Part shown: positions 11,656 to 21,607 of the stretch, piece after piece
Layout: every line of letters begins with the position of its first letter
How positions within the stretch are numbered: position 1 is the stretch's first letter
Assembly: GCA_032622095.1 (NCBI GenBank)
Contig: CP136067.1
Coordinates: 56,587,899 to 56,651,898, forward strand
Source: Siphonodentalium dalli
Lineage: Eukaryota; Mollusca; Scaphopoda; Gadilida; Siphonodentaliidae
Direction of reading: 5' to 3'
DNA: 64,000 bases
The notes under the pieces: generated by a model
What the model saw: the letters and a program-made list of their open reading frames with translations, nothing else
What the model was told of the DNA's origin: nothing
The model's database searches: none
Position numbers and translations under genes: made by a program

Positions 11656-11668
11656 ATTTTTATATACG
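11656..11668 (-). promoter_or_regulatory. TATA-like box of the lysine-rich ORF
   Basis: Minus-strand gtatataaaaatt about 40 bases upstream of the ATG at 11620. Confidence 0.5.
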
Positions 11669-11720
11669 CCAAAATACCATCCAAGACGTATACCCTTATA
11701 AACTGCGGGTCAGTCCTAGT

Positions 11721-11800
11721 AACGCGCACGTCAACGCCGCCGGCGGCGGCGGCGGCGGCGGCGGCGTATGCGGCGGCGGCGTTTGCGGCGGCGTCTGTTG
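11721..11800. repeat. Central GGC array with conserved border motif
   Basis: gcgcacgtcaacgccgc (11724-11740) leads into about 15 GGC/GCG-type triplets, interrupted by tatgc and ttt, then a GTT/TTG tract to about 11820. It lies between the divergent gene pair: lysine-rich ORF to the left, Bcl-2-like gene to the right. 11820-12080 shows nothing else recognisable. Confidence 0.75.
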
Positions 11801-12081
11801 TTGTAGTTGTTGTTGTTGTTCACATGTTCGAACTTCCTGCATTATATACAAGGACGACAGGGACGTGGCGACAGGGGGCTGGGATGTCTGCCCCCACCCT
11901 CAACTTTGATAGCAATAAGTTGAAAATGTCATGCCCGACACATTAGTTGGAATTTTACCGCACGCGCGCCAATTTTTTTACAACAACAAAGAACAATGTC
12001 GGCACATTTAACATCTAAAATTAGAAATGAAACATGTCGGAACACGTTAATATCATGCATTTTGATTGGTTAGCTGACTCA

Positions 12082-12093
12082 ACATAATAAAGG
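12082..12093 (+). promoter_or_regulatory. TATA-like box of the Bcl-2-like gene
   Basis: acataataaagg about 20 bases upstream of the ATG at 12109. This gives a very short leader, similar in style to the other element genes. Confidence 0.4.
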
Positions 12094-12108
12094 GACTGTT
12101 GATATTTT

Positions 12109-12720
12109 ATGTCTGACGTAGAAGGGAAAAAAATAATAATGGATACACAGCTCAAGAAATTGAACAGTATGGAAGTTGGCGCAGTTACGAAATATTTGAT
12201 GAAAAGTTATGTCAGGCATATCATTCTGAGAAACGGCTTTCATTACCCAGACACTAATAACTTTTATTTATCAGAGTTAGATGAAATACGTGACTGCACA
12301 AGAAGAATACTTCAACAGCTGGAAAATTATAACATGTGGCTGTTAAATGAGCTGACAGGGAAATTGGACAATTACGATAGGGATCATTTTCCCTATATAT
12401 TTAGTGACTTGTTGGACAATATATTTCGGGAAGATGGCCCCTACACATGGGAGAGAATAATGGCTGCATTCCTGTTCACAGTAAAAATGTGTTTAAAAGC
12501 ATACAAAGACAACGACTTCTCATTGGTCAGCGAAATTGTGCAATGGGCACACACTATCGTGACATTATACACTGACCAATGGGTCGAACGGGAAGGCAGT
12601 TGGGATAATTTCTTCCAGGAATGTCTAAATATTGACAACTACTCGTCAAAAATGTTGACAATGAACCATAATGTTTTCAGATCGATTCATGGATGTGTAA
12701 ATTATTGGCAAACATATTAA
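12109..12720 (+). CDS. Bcl-2-family protein encoded in the virus-like element
   Basis: An intact ORF of 203 residues with the layout of a Bcl-2 fold protein. A BH4-like helix lies at about 24-40 and a BH3-like amphipathic helix at about 54-72. The BH1 region at 107-126 shows EDGPYTWERI in place of the usual DG..NWGRI, keeping the central Trp (114) and the Arg (116) that contacts BH3 peptides in known members. The BH2 region at 158-168 reads WVEREGSWDNF, matching the W-x4-GGW pattern. No C-terminal membrane anchor is visible, so it may be soluble. By family knowledge it would bind pro-apoptotic BH3 proteins and delay host cell death; that is inference. Viral Bcl-2 homologues are known from large DNA viruses and have been noted in adintovirus-type genomes. 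It faces away from the ATPase gene. Start chosen at the first ATG after a TATA-like box. A host pseudogene capture is an alternative origin. Confidence 0.8.
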   Translation: MSDVEGKKIIMDTQLKKLNSMEVGAVTKYLMKSYVRHIILRNGFHYPDTNNFYLSELDEIRDCTRRILQQLENYNMWLLNELTGKLDNYDRDHFPYIFSDLLDNIFREDGPYTWERIMAAFLFTVKMCLKAYKDNDFSLVSEIVQWAHTIVTLYTDQWVEREGSWDNFFQECLNIDNYSSKMLTMNHNVFRSIHGCVNYWQTY

Positions 12721-12727
12721 TATCAAT

Positions 12728-12734
<7 letters not shown>

Positions 12735-12757
<23 letters not shown>
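12735..12757. repeat. (TA)n microsatellite
   Basis: About eleven TA units, exactly at the junction between the Bcl-2-like gene and the ATPase tail fragment. Confidence 0.9.
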
Positions 12758-12758
<1 letters not shown>

Positions 12759-12853
12759 TAAAGTACAGACCATTGCTAGAAAAGTTCATGGACGAAACAA
12801 ATGACACATCTGACGAAAGTGATGACAATTCGGACGAAAGTGACAGTGAATAG
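12758..12853 (+). pseudogene. C-terminal tail fragment of a second ATPase gene copy
   Basis: In frame from ttaaagtacagacc to the TAG at 12851 it encodes the same acidic DES-rich tail as the end of the minus-strand ATPase (9518-9613), in inverted orientation. One codon near the end differs (S for C). Its 3' flank to about 13060 also mirrors 9290-9517. Only the last ~31 codons remain; everything upstream is replaced by a TA run and the Bcl-2-like gene. Confidence 0.85.
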
Positions 12854-12989
12854 TTAATATAATAAATTGTACTATGTACCACTTGTCATGTTATTTTTAT
12901 CTTTTTTCCCTCGCTCACTTGCTTTTTTCGGTGGCGCTCACCACCTTACCCCCATAGTTTTCCGATGAATGGAAACAAGCCATATTTGT

Positions 12990-13076
12990 GACTAAATCCT
13001 TAACCGCCGCCGCCGCCGCCGCCGCCGGCGGCGCGGCGTTGACATGCGCATTACGGCCGCCGCCGAAAACGACCAG
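12990..13076. repeat. GCC array, inner right copy
   Basis: gactaaatccttaaccgcc leads into (GCC)n, then the inverted border motif gcggcgttgacatgcgc (13034-13050). It repeats the block at 13702-13840, so the right side of the element carries two copies where the left has one. 13077-13450 is AT-rich with no gene seen. Confidence 0.8.
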
Positions 13077-13462
13077 ATTTTAATTGTATTGTTTCAAGTT
13101 GCACAGACACAATCATGTGCATATGTTTACTGATTCAAACTAACTGTACATCAGAGGAAGCAATTGTCCATTCTGCCTTCAGCTGGATATATAGGACGTA
13201 CCCACTGAACCTCAACATAATTATTACGCAATTTGGAAAGAGAAGTAAGATATTTCGATAGATTCACGAGATGTCGATACAAATGCTTATATATATATAT
13301 ACTCTCATATTGAATTCACTCATAATTGCATTGACATTTGGATAGGTAGGTTGTATTGTAGCCAATGTGATAAATTTGTATCCAGTACAAACAACACTAA
13401 GAGACGTTGTGAACGACAGCCTGAACTAGTTAACTAGTCCACCACGTTTCCCTTGTTTCTGT

Positions 13463-13476
13463 TCTATATAAATATA
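13463..13476 (+). promoter_or_regulatory. TATA-like box of the zinc-finger/polyQ ORF
   Basis: tatataaatatagg about 45 bases upstream of the ATG at 13519. Confidence 0.45.
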
Positions 13477-13518
13477 GGTGCATAGAAGAACGCTCGATTT
13501 CACTGATTATATAGGAAA

Positions 13519-13704
13519 ATGAAGTATCAATGTGAAGAGTGCTTAAGTGTCTATGCTTGGCAAGATAGTTTGAAGCGTCATATCAAAGTTAAACACACGC
13601 CTTCAGAACAACAACAACAACAACAACAGTATCATCAGCCACAACAACAACAACAACACCAACAACACCAACAACAACAACAACAACAACAGTATCATCA
13701 CTGA
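13519..13704 (+). pseudogene. N-terminal zinc-finger/polyQ fragment of a second ATPase gene copy
   Basis: 61 codons. A C2H2 finger (C5, C8, H21, H26, same spacing as the full gene on the other strand) is followed by a Gln/His-rich stretch from CAA repeats, ending at TGA 13702. The first residues (MKYQCEEC) parallel the ATPase start (MKHQCSIC), but differences show an older divergence. It stops where the gactaaatcc GCC block begins, before any Walker motif. It could still make a small zinc-finger peptide, but is best read as the truncated head of a second ATPase gene. Confidence 0.75.
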
Positions 13705-13837
13705 CTAAATCCTTAACCGCCGCCGCCGCCGCCGCCGCCGGCGGCGGCCGCCAATTTCTTTGCATGCCATAGGATTATGTAGTTGCCGCCGCCGCCACCG
13801 CCGCCGCCGGCGGCGCGGCGTTGACATGCGCATTACA

Positions 13838-13875
<38 letters not shown>
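13702..13875. repeat. GCC arrays, outer right copy
   Basis: Three GCC/GGC tracts separated by a block containing ctttgcatgccatagg and by gcggcgttgacatgcgc. This mirrors 9230-9370 in the left arm. Confidence 0.85.
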
Positions 13876-14570
13876 GGGCGACTCGCATATATAAGAGAAT
13901 GCATTGGCACAGGATAAAAAAAACCGACTTCCGACTGGATTTGATATAGCGGGTCACATTTATGACTAAATCCTGAATTTTGTTTAATTTTTGAAGTTTT
14001 TTGAAATTTGTGAAATTTGTGAAATTTGTGAAGTTTTTGAAGTTTTTGAAGTTTTTCGAAATTTTTGAAATTTTGTAAGTTTTTGAAATTTTTGAACTTT
14101 TTGAAATTTTTGAACTTTTTGAACTTTTTGACCTTTTTGAACTTTTTGAACTTTTTGAACTTTTTGAACTTTTTGAACTTTTTGACCATTTTGAACTTTT
14201 TGAACTTTTTGGAAGTTTTCAATGCGAGTGTCACTTTAACATTATCCCACAGTGTGCGCCATGTGTTACTTTAACATTCATCCATAGTGAGTGTCACTTT
14301 AATAATCATCCCCCCGTGAGAGACTAGTATCCCTTTAATATTCAAGACTGAAGCTACCCCACCGAGATCATCACGTGATATACATGTAGATAATATACCA
14401 TTCATATGGAGAAATCTGGATATAACCAGCGGGTCATGTCCGGACATGTCCAACCGGTACAAATAGACCGACGCGTGGGCGGAGAATATAGGTCAAACTC
14501 CAACGGGAGTACTGCGGAGAATGTAGGTCAAACTGTCTAGACTGCCACCAACTGGGGTGGGTATCATCAG
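13876..14570. repeat. Right terminal inverted repeat of the virus-like element
   Basis: Mirror of 8596-9235. Holds the palindrome arm (13880-13910), the (ctttttgaa)n tract (13985-14215), the gtgtcactttaacatt units, tcacgtga (14371-14378), the double catgtcc palindrome (14432-14451) and gcgtgggcg (14473-14481). The gtttgacctacattctccgc block is duplicated. 14571-14757 beyond it shows nothing recognisable. Confidence 0.85.
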
Positions 14571-14757
14571 CCTTCCAACCTGTTGATATATAACAATGTT
14601 CCATAAACATACAAATCATCATAAACTAGCTATTGCCTTAGTAATAGTGGTAACATATGTAGCCATAATAACAGTTTTGGAATTTCAAGAGACGGATAAG
14701 TGATAGATGAAACCTAAATCTCAAGCTGCTAACATAATATTGGGGTGGGAGGGTGGG

Positions 14758-14948
14758 AAAATGAATTCTGATATCAAAGGAATTACGGGAATTACGTTTG
14801 GACAAAATAAATATTGATGCTATTCCCGATAAATGGTGGACAAAGAGACTGCGCATGACCGTATATAAAATGTACATCCTGTTGTTAAAGGGGTACCGGA
14901 GTCCCGGACCTATTTAATTTAGTACGCTCCCTAGAAAATAAAATTGGT
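14758..14948. repeat. Direct repeat, left copy (~185 bp)
   Basis: Starts aaaatgaattctgatat and ends near agaaaataaaattg. It matches 18846-19023 in the same orientation with few differences and a short deletion in the right copy. Such repeats could be LTRs or traces of a segmental duplication; no LTR-type tg...ca ends are obvious. 14950-15720 carries no supported gene. Confidence 0.8.
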
Positions 14949-15721
14949 TATGATGACAGCGATTTAACCATCTACATGTATAAGATGTATAATAACATGT
15001 ATAAATTCGAGATTCGTCAATTGCTATCGCCGACGTATCCACCATGATAGGCACACAAGCGCACACTTTAACCGTGCCCTGATAACGCATAGGTTTTTGC
15101 TTGGTCCCAAAAGGGACGTAATTCGCATGGTTCGACGACCCCAAACGGAACAGAAGTAATTGATGGTTCGCGGTTCTTGGTATACCGTGGGCGCGTTTGC
15201 GTTTTGTTTATAAAATGGGTTACAATCGTTGTACGAATGCCAAGAAGTGCAAAGCGATTAATTCTATGAGTTTGTCATTCGGAAGCCAATATACGTTCTA
15301 TTCCATAATTACAACGGTGGTTATATAATATATGATCGTGAGTGTGGTACCATTACGGACTATGATTTTCTGGTTATAATATGATGGCAGAGATATCGCA
15401 AATCATTATCATTTGGAATGTGAAGAATTGAATTATGAACCAAATTTATGGTAAACCACGAAACGAGTAATACTTTAAATATTAACTGGTAATAAAACAA
15501 ATAGCGGTACGCTGAAAGAATATAGGTAGTAAAATTATTAAGGATTTAAAGTAATATTAGGTACTCGATAGCTACATGTACTACTAACAACATGTGATAA
15601 AATGTCAGTATTCCTGTAAGAATGGTTGAATGGATTGAAACTCAAGAAGGCTATTAACTAGTCCATGAAAATCCATGTAATAATGTTCCCGGGCATTAAG
15701 TCACCAATGAGAATAAAATCT

Positions 15722-16025
15722 TAAGGCGGCTACCTGCAATAAATATTTAGCAAGCCACCTGCTAAATCAGGCAAAATACTGAGAACACCACCTGCAAAAT
15801 AATATGTAAAGAGGGCAGCCTGTGAAATATGCATATATAGAATGCCACCTAAAAAAACTTCATATGTAGAGAACCACCCGTAAAGTAATATTTTTGGAGC
15901 AAACAAAACTATGTAAAATAGTATATATTTAACATGCAACCTGTAAACCAATATAGTTAGAAAGCCTCCTGTAAAATAATATACATAGAAAGAGCCTGTA
16001 AAATAGTATATTCTCAAAGCTACCG
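15722..16025. repeat. Degenerate tandem repeat (cctgtaaaataatat type)
   Basis: About eight loose copies of a ~37-bp unit built on ccacctgtaaaataatatgt followed by atagaaag. It lies between the direct repeats at 14758 and 18846. A related pair occurs at 16645-16720. Confidence 0.7.
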
Positions 16026-16369
16026 TAAAGCGGGCATACTTAGGCCCACTTTTTTACTATCCAGTTTGATAACATACAACTAAGGAGACTTGTCACTTTT
16101 GGTTTTGGGTCAAAGTTACCCCACTGGGCCAAAGTAAACCCGTTTTACGGTACCTGTATTAGAGCAACAGCTCCAAGGTACAAAATTGAGCATTCCTATG
16201 AGCAAACATGCCTAACCCGTAAACAGGCTTAATAACACAACCAGTGTACGTACATGTATGTATAGGAAAATTGGAGGTATATGACGTGTTCACAAGAATC
16301 AAAGAGTTATACACATACGTATGTATAACATCCACTGTCGTAATGTGTGCATAAGACCATCGTTCATCA

Positions 16370-16860
16370 ACATAAAGTTATATGAGTGCACAATGACCAA
16401 GATGTCCGAAACAGACATGTATGCATATAATAACCGAACCGTTATAAATGTATGTACCATAAGTTCATCACCAGTCATAAACGTGTGCCCAATAACCACA
16501 TATTTATAAACTTCCAGCAACAATTATGTGCACGATAACCGAAGAGTTATGTGCACGTACCATACAGGCATAAACATAATTACCCCCTCAGCAACAGACA
16601 ATTACATAATAACCAGTTCGTTATAACCATATAATGGATTTGGAAAAGCTCCCGTGAAAGAATATGTATTTAGGAAGCCGGAGCCTGTAAGGTAATATAT
16701 TTATAAATCCACCTGTAAATTAAAGCAACAATCGCAAACCACTTCCACAAATTTGGAACGATAAACGCATGTATAGAGCCAAATGTTTATAAACGATAAT
16801 AATAACCGCCTGGTTATAAACCATTGCACAATAACCCGATGGCTATACAGCAACGCGAGC
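16370..16860. repeat. Degenerate repeat (ataaccgnnnggttata type)
   Basis: Recurring phrases such as aataaccgaaccgttataa, cccaataaccacatatttataa and aataaccagttcgttataa at irregular 40-60-bp spacing. 16900-18845 is otherwise AT-rich without a supported gene. Confidence 0.55.
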
Positions 16861-18845
16861 ACTGACAAGTTAGCATTAGCTATACATTAATAAACAACCA
16901 ATACCAGTATACACCTCGTGACAAGTATAATTGTGTATCCGTGTTTTAAACCGAAAATTGTAATAATGCTGACTGAAAAGGCAGAGTAAAATTTTCATAC
17001 AAATTGTGTCACCATCAAGTCGAGGCCTCAATGTTCCCGGAAGAAACATGCCCTAAGAGAAAACATATATTATAACTGCATTAGCTATAAATTCTTTTAA
17101 ATTTAATAAACTACATTTATATATATTGTAGCATACACGTAGATATAGTGGTGTGTCCCGTCCTGCAAGGTGAAGAATTAAATATCAACTGATCAGGTGA
17201 AATTAATGTTCATGAGTACTGGTAATATGTATAAGGAATAATAAGGTTGATCAATATATACATGTGTTAATTCTAATGTAGTAAAATATCATTACCAATA
17301 TGACGAAAAGATTTGAAAAGCTAATGGTTTGTCAAAACGGCTTTATGTGCAAGAAACTACCCATAGTCCCGCAAACAGCCTAATAAGTAACCAAGCGACG
17401 AATTTACCATAACTCCAGCAAATCTGAAGAAATATTTTAGGGATAAAACTAAACGCAAAATAGTTGTCAAAACGCCAACCATATTGTTCTATTTGCCCCA
17501 AAAGAACACTGTTCGACAATGTCTCAACAGCCTTAAGTACTAGAAAACTGTCTATGTAATTTTAAAATTTTAATGTATGTGTGATTACTTATCTATGTCA
17601 AAATCGCCAGAATACAGCCAAGCCAACATTGACCAACCACCCTGGAATAATACCACCGATGGGCAAATCAAATATGTGCCAACGAGCTCATGTGAGTTAA
17701 TTGACCAATGCACTTGAACATCTGGATGCATGTAGAAGCTCTCTAAGAAGTATAGAATAAGTGGGTATGAGCAACTCAAGCGCTCATCGAGATATGTCCA
17801 ATTGCAAAAGAATATTCCATCGTGATAGTACCGTTTGCTATTGTTAAATATATGCCAGTGTCCACAATGTCTTAATCCCTTTGTACGTACAAATCACCTT
17901 GTGGGACAGCAGCACATGTTTGTTGCCCCAACACACACTTTACTCATTTATACCAAGCGCTGAAGTCACTTGGTGTAACATTAAAAGGAAATCCAAGTCA
18001 TTTGATCTGTACCTTTTTTATGAAAGATAACCCGGTTTGTGTGTTGTAACTCGCAACAAAGTTGAGTCCAGCTCAATGTAGGCAATCTCACCTGTACTAA
18101 TAGTTAGGAGAACCCTGAACACACATGACATGGCAGGTTAAAATTAAGAATAAACATAAATTACATAAGTTAACTTAAACTTGTGTAGTTGTTACGTCCT
18201 GACTCCAAGTGACCAAAGCTGGCATTTACAGGACGGTAAAACTTAAGTTACAAGATCCATGTAATTGTAAATACCACAGTCTTATAGAGTAGATATCACT
18301 CTGTAGTAGTTGTGCCCTGATCACTGTTATTTTTGGAGTAAAATAGTAGCTTTCTCGTAAAGAATGTGAAATATGGCTTATTTGTCCCAATCCGGAAACA
18401 TAGAGTAAACCGAGCTAACAATTCGCCGTTCCTTATCAGGGAATTCCCTGTTCCTTATTCACGAATACTGCCAAAAGTAGGAATGCATGGATAAAACGGG
18501 TATCCAACAAAACGGAACAACGATGTGACAAATGTCCGGAAGTGGTAGCGGTACCATTTTTCCCAATTTCGTGCAAAAATTAGCATTAGCCAATTGTTCA
18601 TTTGTGCAACATAATTAAAGTATTGCACTGATAACAAAATCTATGTATAAAGCCCCGAGGCGAATTAAGAAAGATAATAGTAACTAAATAGAAGAAAAAT
18701 TGTACTGGGACGTGTCTGACGCCGAACATTGAAATATCGAAACACGTGTTCCCGTAAATAAACAGTGAATTTTTTACTTATAGAAGTTGAAAAAAGATGT
18801 TATTGACTATTATGTCGCGACAAATAACACAACCAACGGGACGTT

Positions 18846-19025
18846 AAAATGAATTCTGATATAAAAGGAATTACGGGAATTATGTTTGGACAAAATAAAT
18901 ACCCGATCAATGGTGGACAAGAGACTGCGCATGACCGTATATAAAATGTACATCCTGTTGTTAAAGGGGTACCGGAGTCCCGGACCTATTTAATTTAGTA
19001 CGCTCCTTAGAAAATAAAATTGATT
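18846..19025. repeat. Direct repeat, right copy (~180 bp)
   Basis: Same orientation as 14758-14948, about 4.09 kb away. 19026-19985 to its right has no gene that I can support; a G run lies at about 19850-19864. Confidence 0.8.
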
Positions 19026-19987
19026 ATTTCATGATCAAGGTTTTATCATAACTACTTATTTTAATAAGTCAATATTGAAATCTCCTATCAAAATTATTTT
19101 GTTATGATCTCGATTAAACGAACCATCTTCTCTTAATAATTATTATGTTCTACACATTGCATTTCAATCTCTTCAAAAGAGTAAGATCTAACTGAAATCT
19201 GCGATTACCTGTCATCAATCATTCAGGCAGAAAGTGTTTAATATGAAAGTATTATGATTATATACCAACACTGTAGTCTCAATAATCAGTCATTGTGAGT
19301 ATACGCGAAAATTGAAGTCTATCAGATGTGTCGACAACGGGTACCATAAACTGTTATGAAAAATATAGCAATTATATACCAATGTTGAGGTCTAATGACC
19401 GTGTTGACAACAGGCGACAAGGAAATATAAAAATAATTTGGAAATTAAAATAATTTGCCATTACCATTAACTACTGCTATTTTAAAATAATTATCAGTGT
19501 GATATTAAAAAAAAATTCAGAGTGAGCAAGATGGATACATGTATATGTAGTGAATATTAAGATGAAAGTCAAGGACAGTTGACAGGACAGAAACCACATT
19601 CATGAAAACAGAACACAGAACTGGCCTTGAGGTAAGACGTATCTGCAGGTCGATGCCTCGCGGTATATATACTGCCGCCCTTGTACCACCGTGATTCCTT
19701 TACCACACCTTTTTGGATACACACAGCGGCAAACAAAGTTCAAATGTTTATTTCTCAAGTAAATCATGTTACATGATATTATGAGAAGATAATACATAAT
19801 TATACCATACAATACATGGTGTGCAACAGTGGAAAAGGGTTTTTCAGTGTGAGGGGGGGGGGGGAGCTATTAAATATTTATATTATATTATAGGGCATCA
19901 CAATGTTGTTTGATGACATGCATCACTAAATCGCGCTATCTCCTCGAAACTGTTGGAGATATCGTGACTGAGTGCAGATATCATGCA

Positions 19988-21330
19988 TTATTCGTAATTA
20001 ACTCTTGCGTTTTGTATAAATGTGGAGAGTTTAATCAATATATTCTTGTTTTTGGAGTTAAACAATTTAGTAAAATTAACTAAATTCGGATAATTTCGAA
20101 AGAATTTGGGAATATATTTTTTTCTCAGATAATCAAGCGAAGAGCATTGTAAAATACAATGATATTCATCTCCAAGTAACCCTGTATTACATCTCGAACA
20201 TACTCTATCTTTCCGATTGGTATCATTCCATGATCCAGTTTCAATGGGAAGTCTATGATTGGACATTCGAAATCTAGTAAGGATAATTGCATCCTTGCGA
20301 TTCAAAATTTTCAGATAGTCTTCAAGGCCAAATATTGTTTTCAATGTTTTGTATGTGGTACATTTACTTGATTGTTCCATATTAATTTTCCATTGCAGTA
20401 CATAGTGGTCCTTCAGTGTTTGTTGGACAATATTATTCATATTAACAACATCAATGGTAATATTATCCTGGTCCCACCATAGAGACGGTAGCCCCGATTC
20501 AATTAGAATTTTATGGATATACATGTATGATAGCCATGGATGCTTATATTCACCATTTCTATACCATTTTAACAGAAGGGAGTACATCATCCTACTCATT
20601 CTGCTATCATTACAATTAACTAATTTTGCTCAGTATGATACCATTCGACATTTTACATCCAGCTCTAATGGGAACATTCCTGTCTCGCCATATACCATTA
20701 GCGATGTTGTACTTGTTTTTACATTTAGGATAAATTTAAAAAAATTTAATTGTAATTTTTCTAGGGATTCTAGACATCCATAACCCCATGTTTCTGTCCC
20801 ATATAGTAGGATAGGTTTGACAGTTTTATTGAACATGTCTAACTGACATTCGAATGGCAAGGACAATTGGCGTATTTTATGGATAAGACCATACATAGAT
20901 CGGGTAGCTCTTGTAATCAGGTCATTTTTTGCTTTGGTAAACGTGTTTAATTTGGTAAAAATAATTCCAAGATATTTGTAATGAGTGACATATTCAATAT
21001 GTGTTCCATTAATGTATACCTTACGTCTTGGGGTACGCCCTTTTCCGAATACCATAATTTTTGTTTTCGACGTATTGACATTTAATTTCCAAAATGAACA
21101 ATAGTCGTCAAAAATGCTCAAATATTTTTTCATATCATTTGTACTTTCTGCAAATATTACAGTATCATCAGCATAAAGCATTAAATAAAGTTTTACATAC
21201 GTTTTAAGTTCATCAGTAATTATCGTTTGCAATCGGTGTATGCCTGGGACATTATTAGTTTCAAAGAAACTCTCTAAATCATTGAGGTAGATCGAAAATA
21301 AAAAAGATGATAAATTTGCGTGCCACATTA
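19988..21330 (-). pseudogene. 5'-truncated LINE, RT core to C-terminal zinc knuckle
   Basis: On the minus strand the frame from about 21330 to 20630 holds LSSFLFSIYLNDLE, the catalytic LMLYADDTVIF motif and the thumb region. It then stops at a TGA (20630-20632) and resumes after ten codons in the same phase as a 203-residue frame to 19988. That frame ends with a C-x2-C...H-x4-C zinc knuckle (CSRCNTGLLGDEYHCILQC), typical of molluscan non-LTR elements. The TGA lies where relatives commonly have Trp. Upstream of about 21330 the frame stays open but no longer resembles RT, so the 5' boundary is there. A single nonsense change suggests a fairly young copy. No endonuclease is present. Confidence 0.85.
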
Positions 21331-21607
21331 TGGGACTCTTGTCGCTAGCAGTGGGGCAGTAGGCCAATTCTACCCCGGACCCAAACAGGGGAGGCAACCA
21401 TGAAAACGTGCATTTTGAAGCACACATATTTAATAAGTTATGCATACATTGTACTTTCTTATAGTTTACCGCTTCCATTCTCGGTGATCCGATCATGAGT
21501 TTCAGAGCTATATACATATATATATCTTTTCTGCTGTAACTTTCCAGCGAAATGGAGAATTTGTATTCGTGTGTTGTTTTGGGTACACATAGCAAAACAT
21601 TAAACAA

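Larger units (their letters stand above)
8596..14570. mobile_element. Virus-like DNA element with long TIRs (adintovirus/Polinton-like remnant)
   Basis: A ~6-kb unit is bounded by long inverted repeats. They start with ctgatgatacc at 8596 and end with ggtatcatcag at 14570, and match well for at least 350 bp before entering shared 9-bp tandem repeats and GCC arrays. The unit carries a packaging-type ATPase gene broken by one stop (minus strand), a small lysine-rich ORF (minus), a Bcl-2-like gene (plus) and pieces of a second ATPase gene (plus). A possible 4-bp duplication (cctt) flanks the ends. The ATPase style and virus-type gene packing point to animal midsize linear dsDNA viruses of the adintovirus/Maverick-Polinton group. 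DNA polymerase B, integrase, protease and capsid genes are absent, so this is a deletion derivative, a non-autonomous member or an old endogenous copy. Family placement is inference. Confidence 0.8.

Noticed and set aside
11638-11946. Poly-Ala/Val ORF
   Set aside because: By-product of the central GGC array; no conserved segment outside the repeat.
16370-16860. CRISPR-like array
   Set aside because: Repeats are too degenerate and irregularly spaced, and the genome is eukaryotic.
14758-19025. LTR retrotransposon call
   Set aside because: No gag/pol coding, no primer-binding site and no tg...ca termini seen; only the direct repeats support it.
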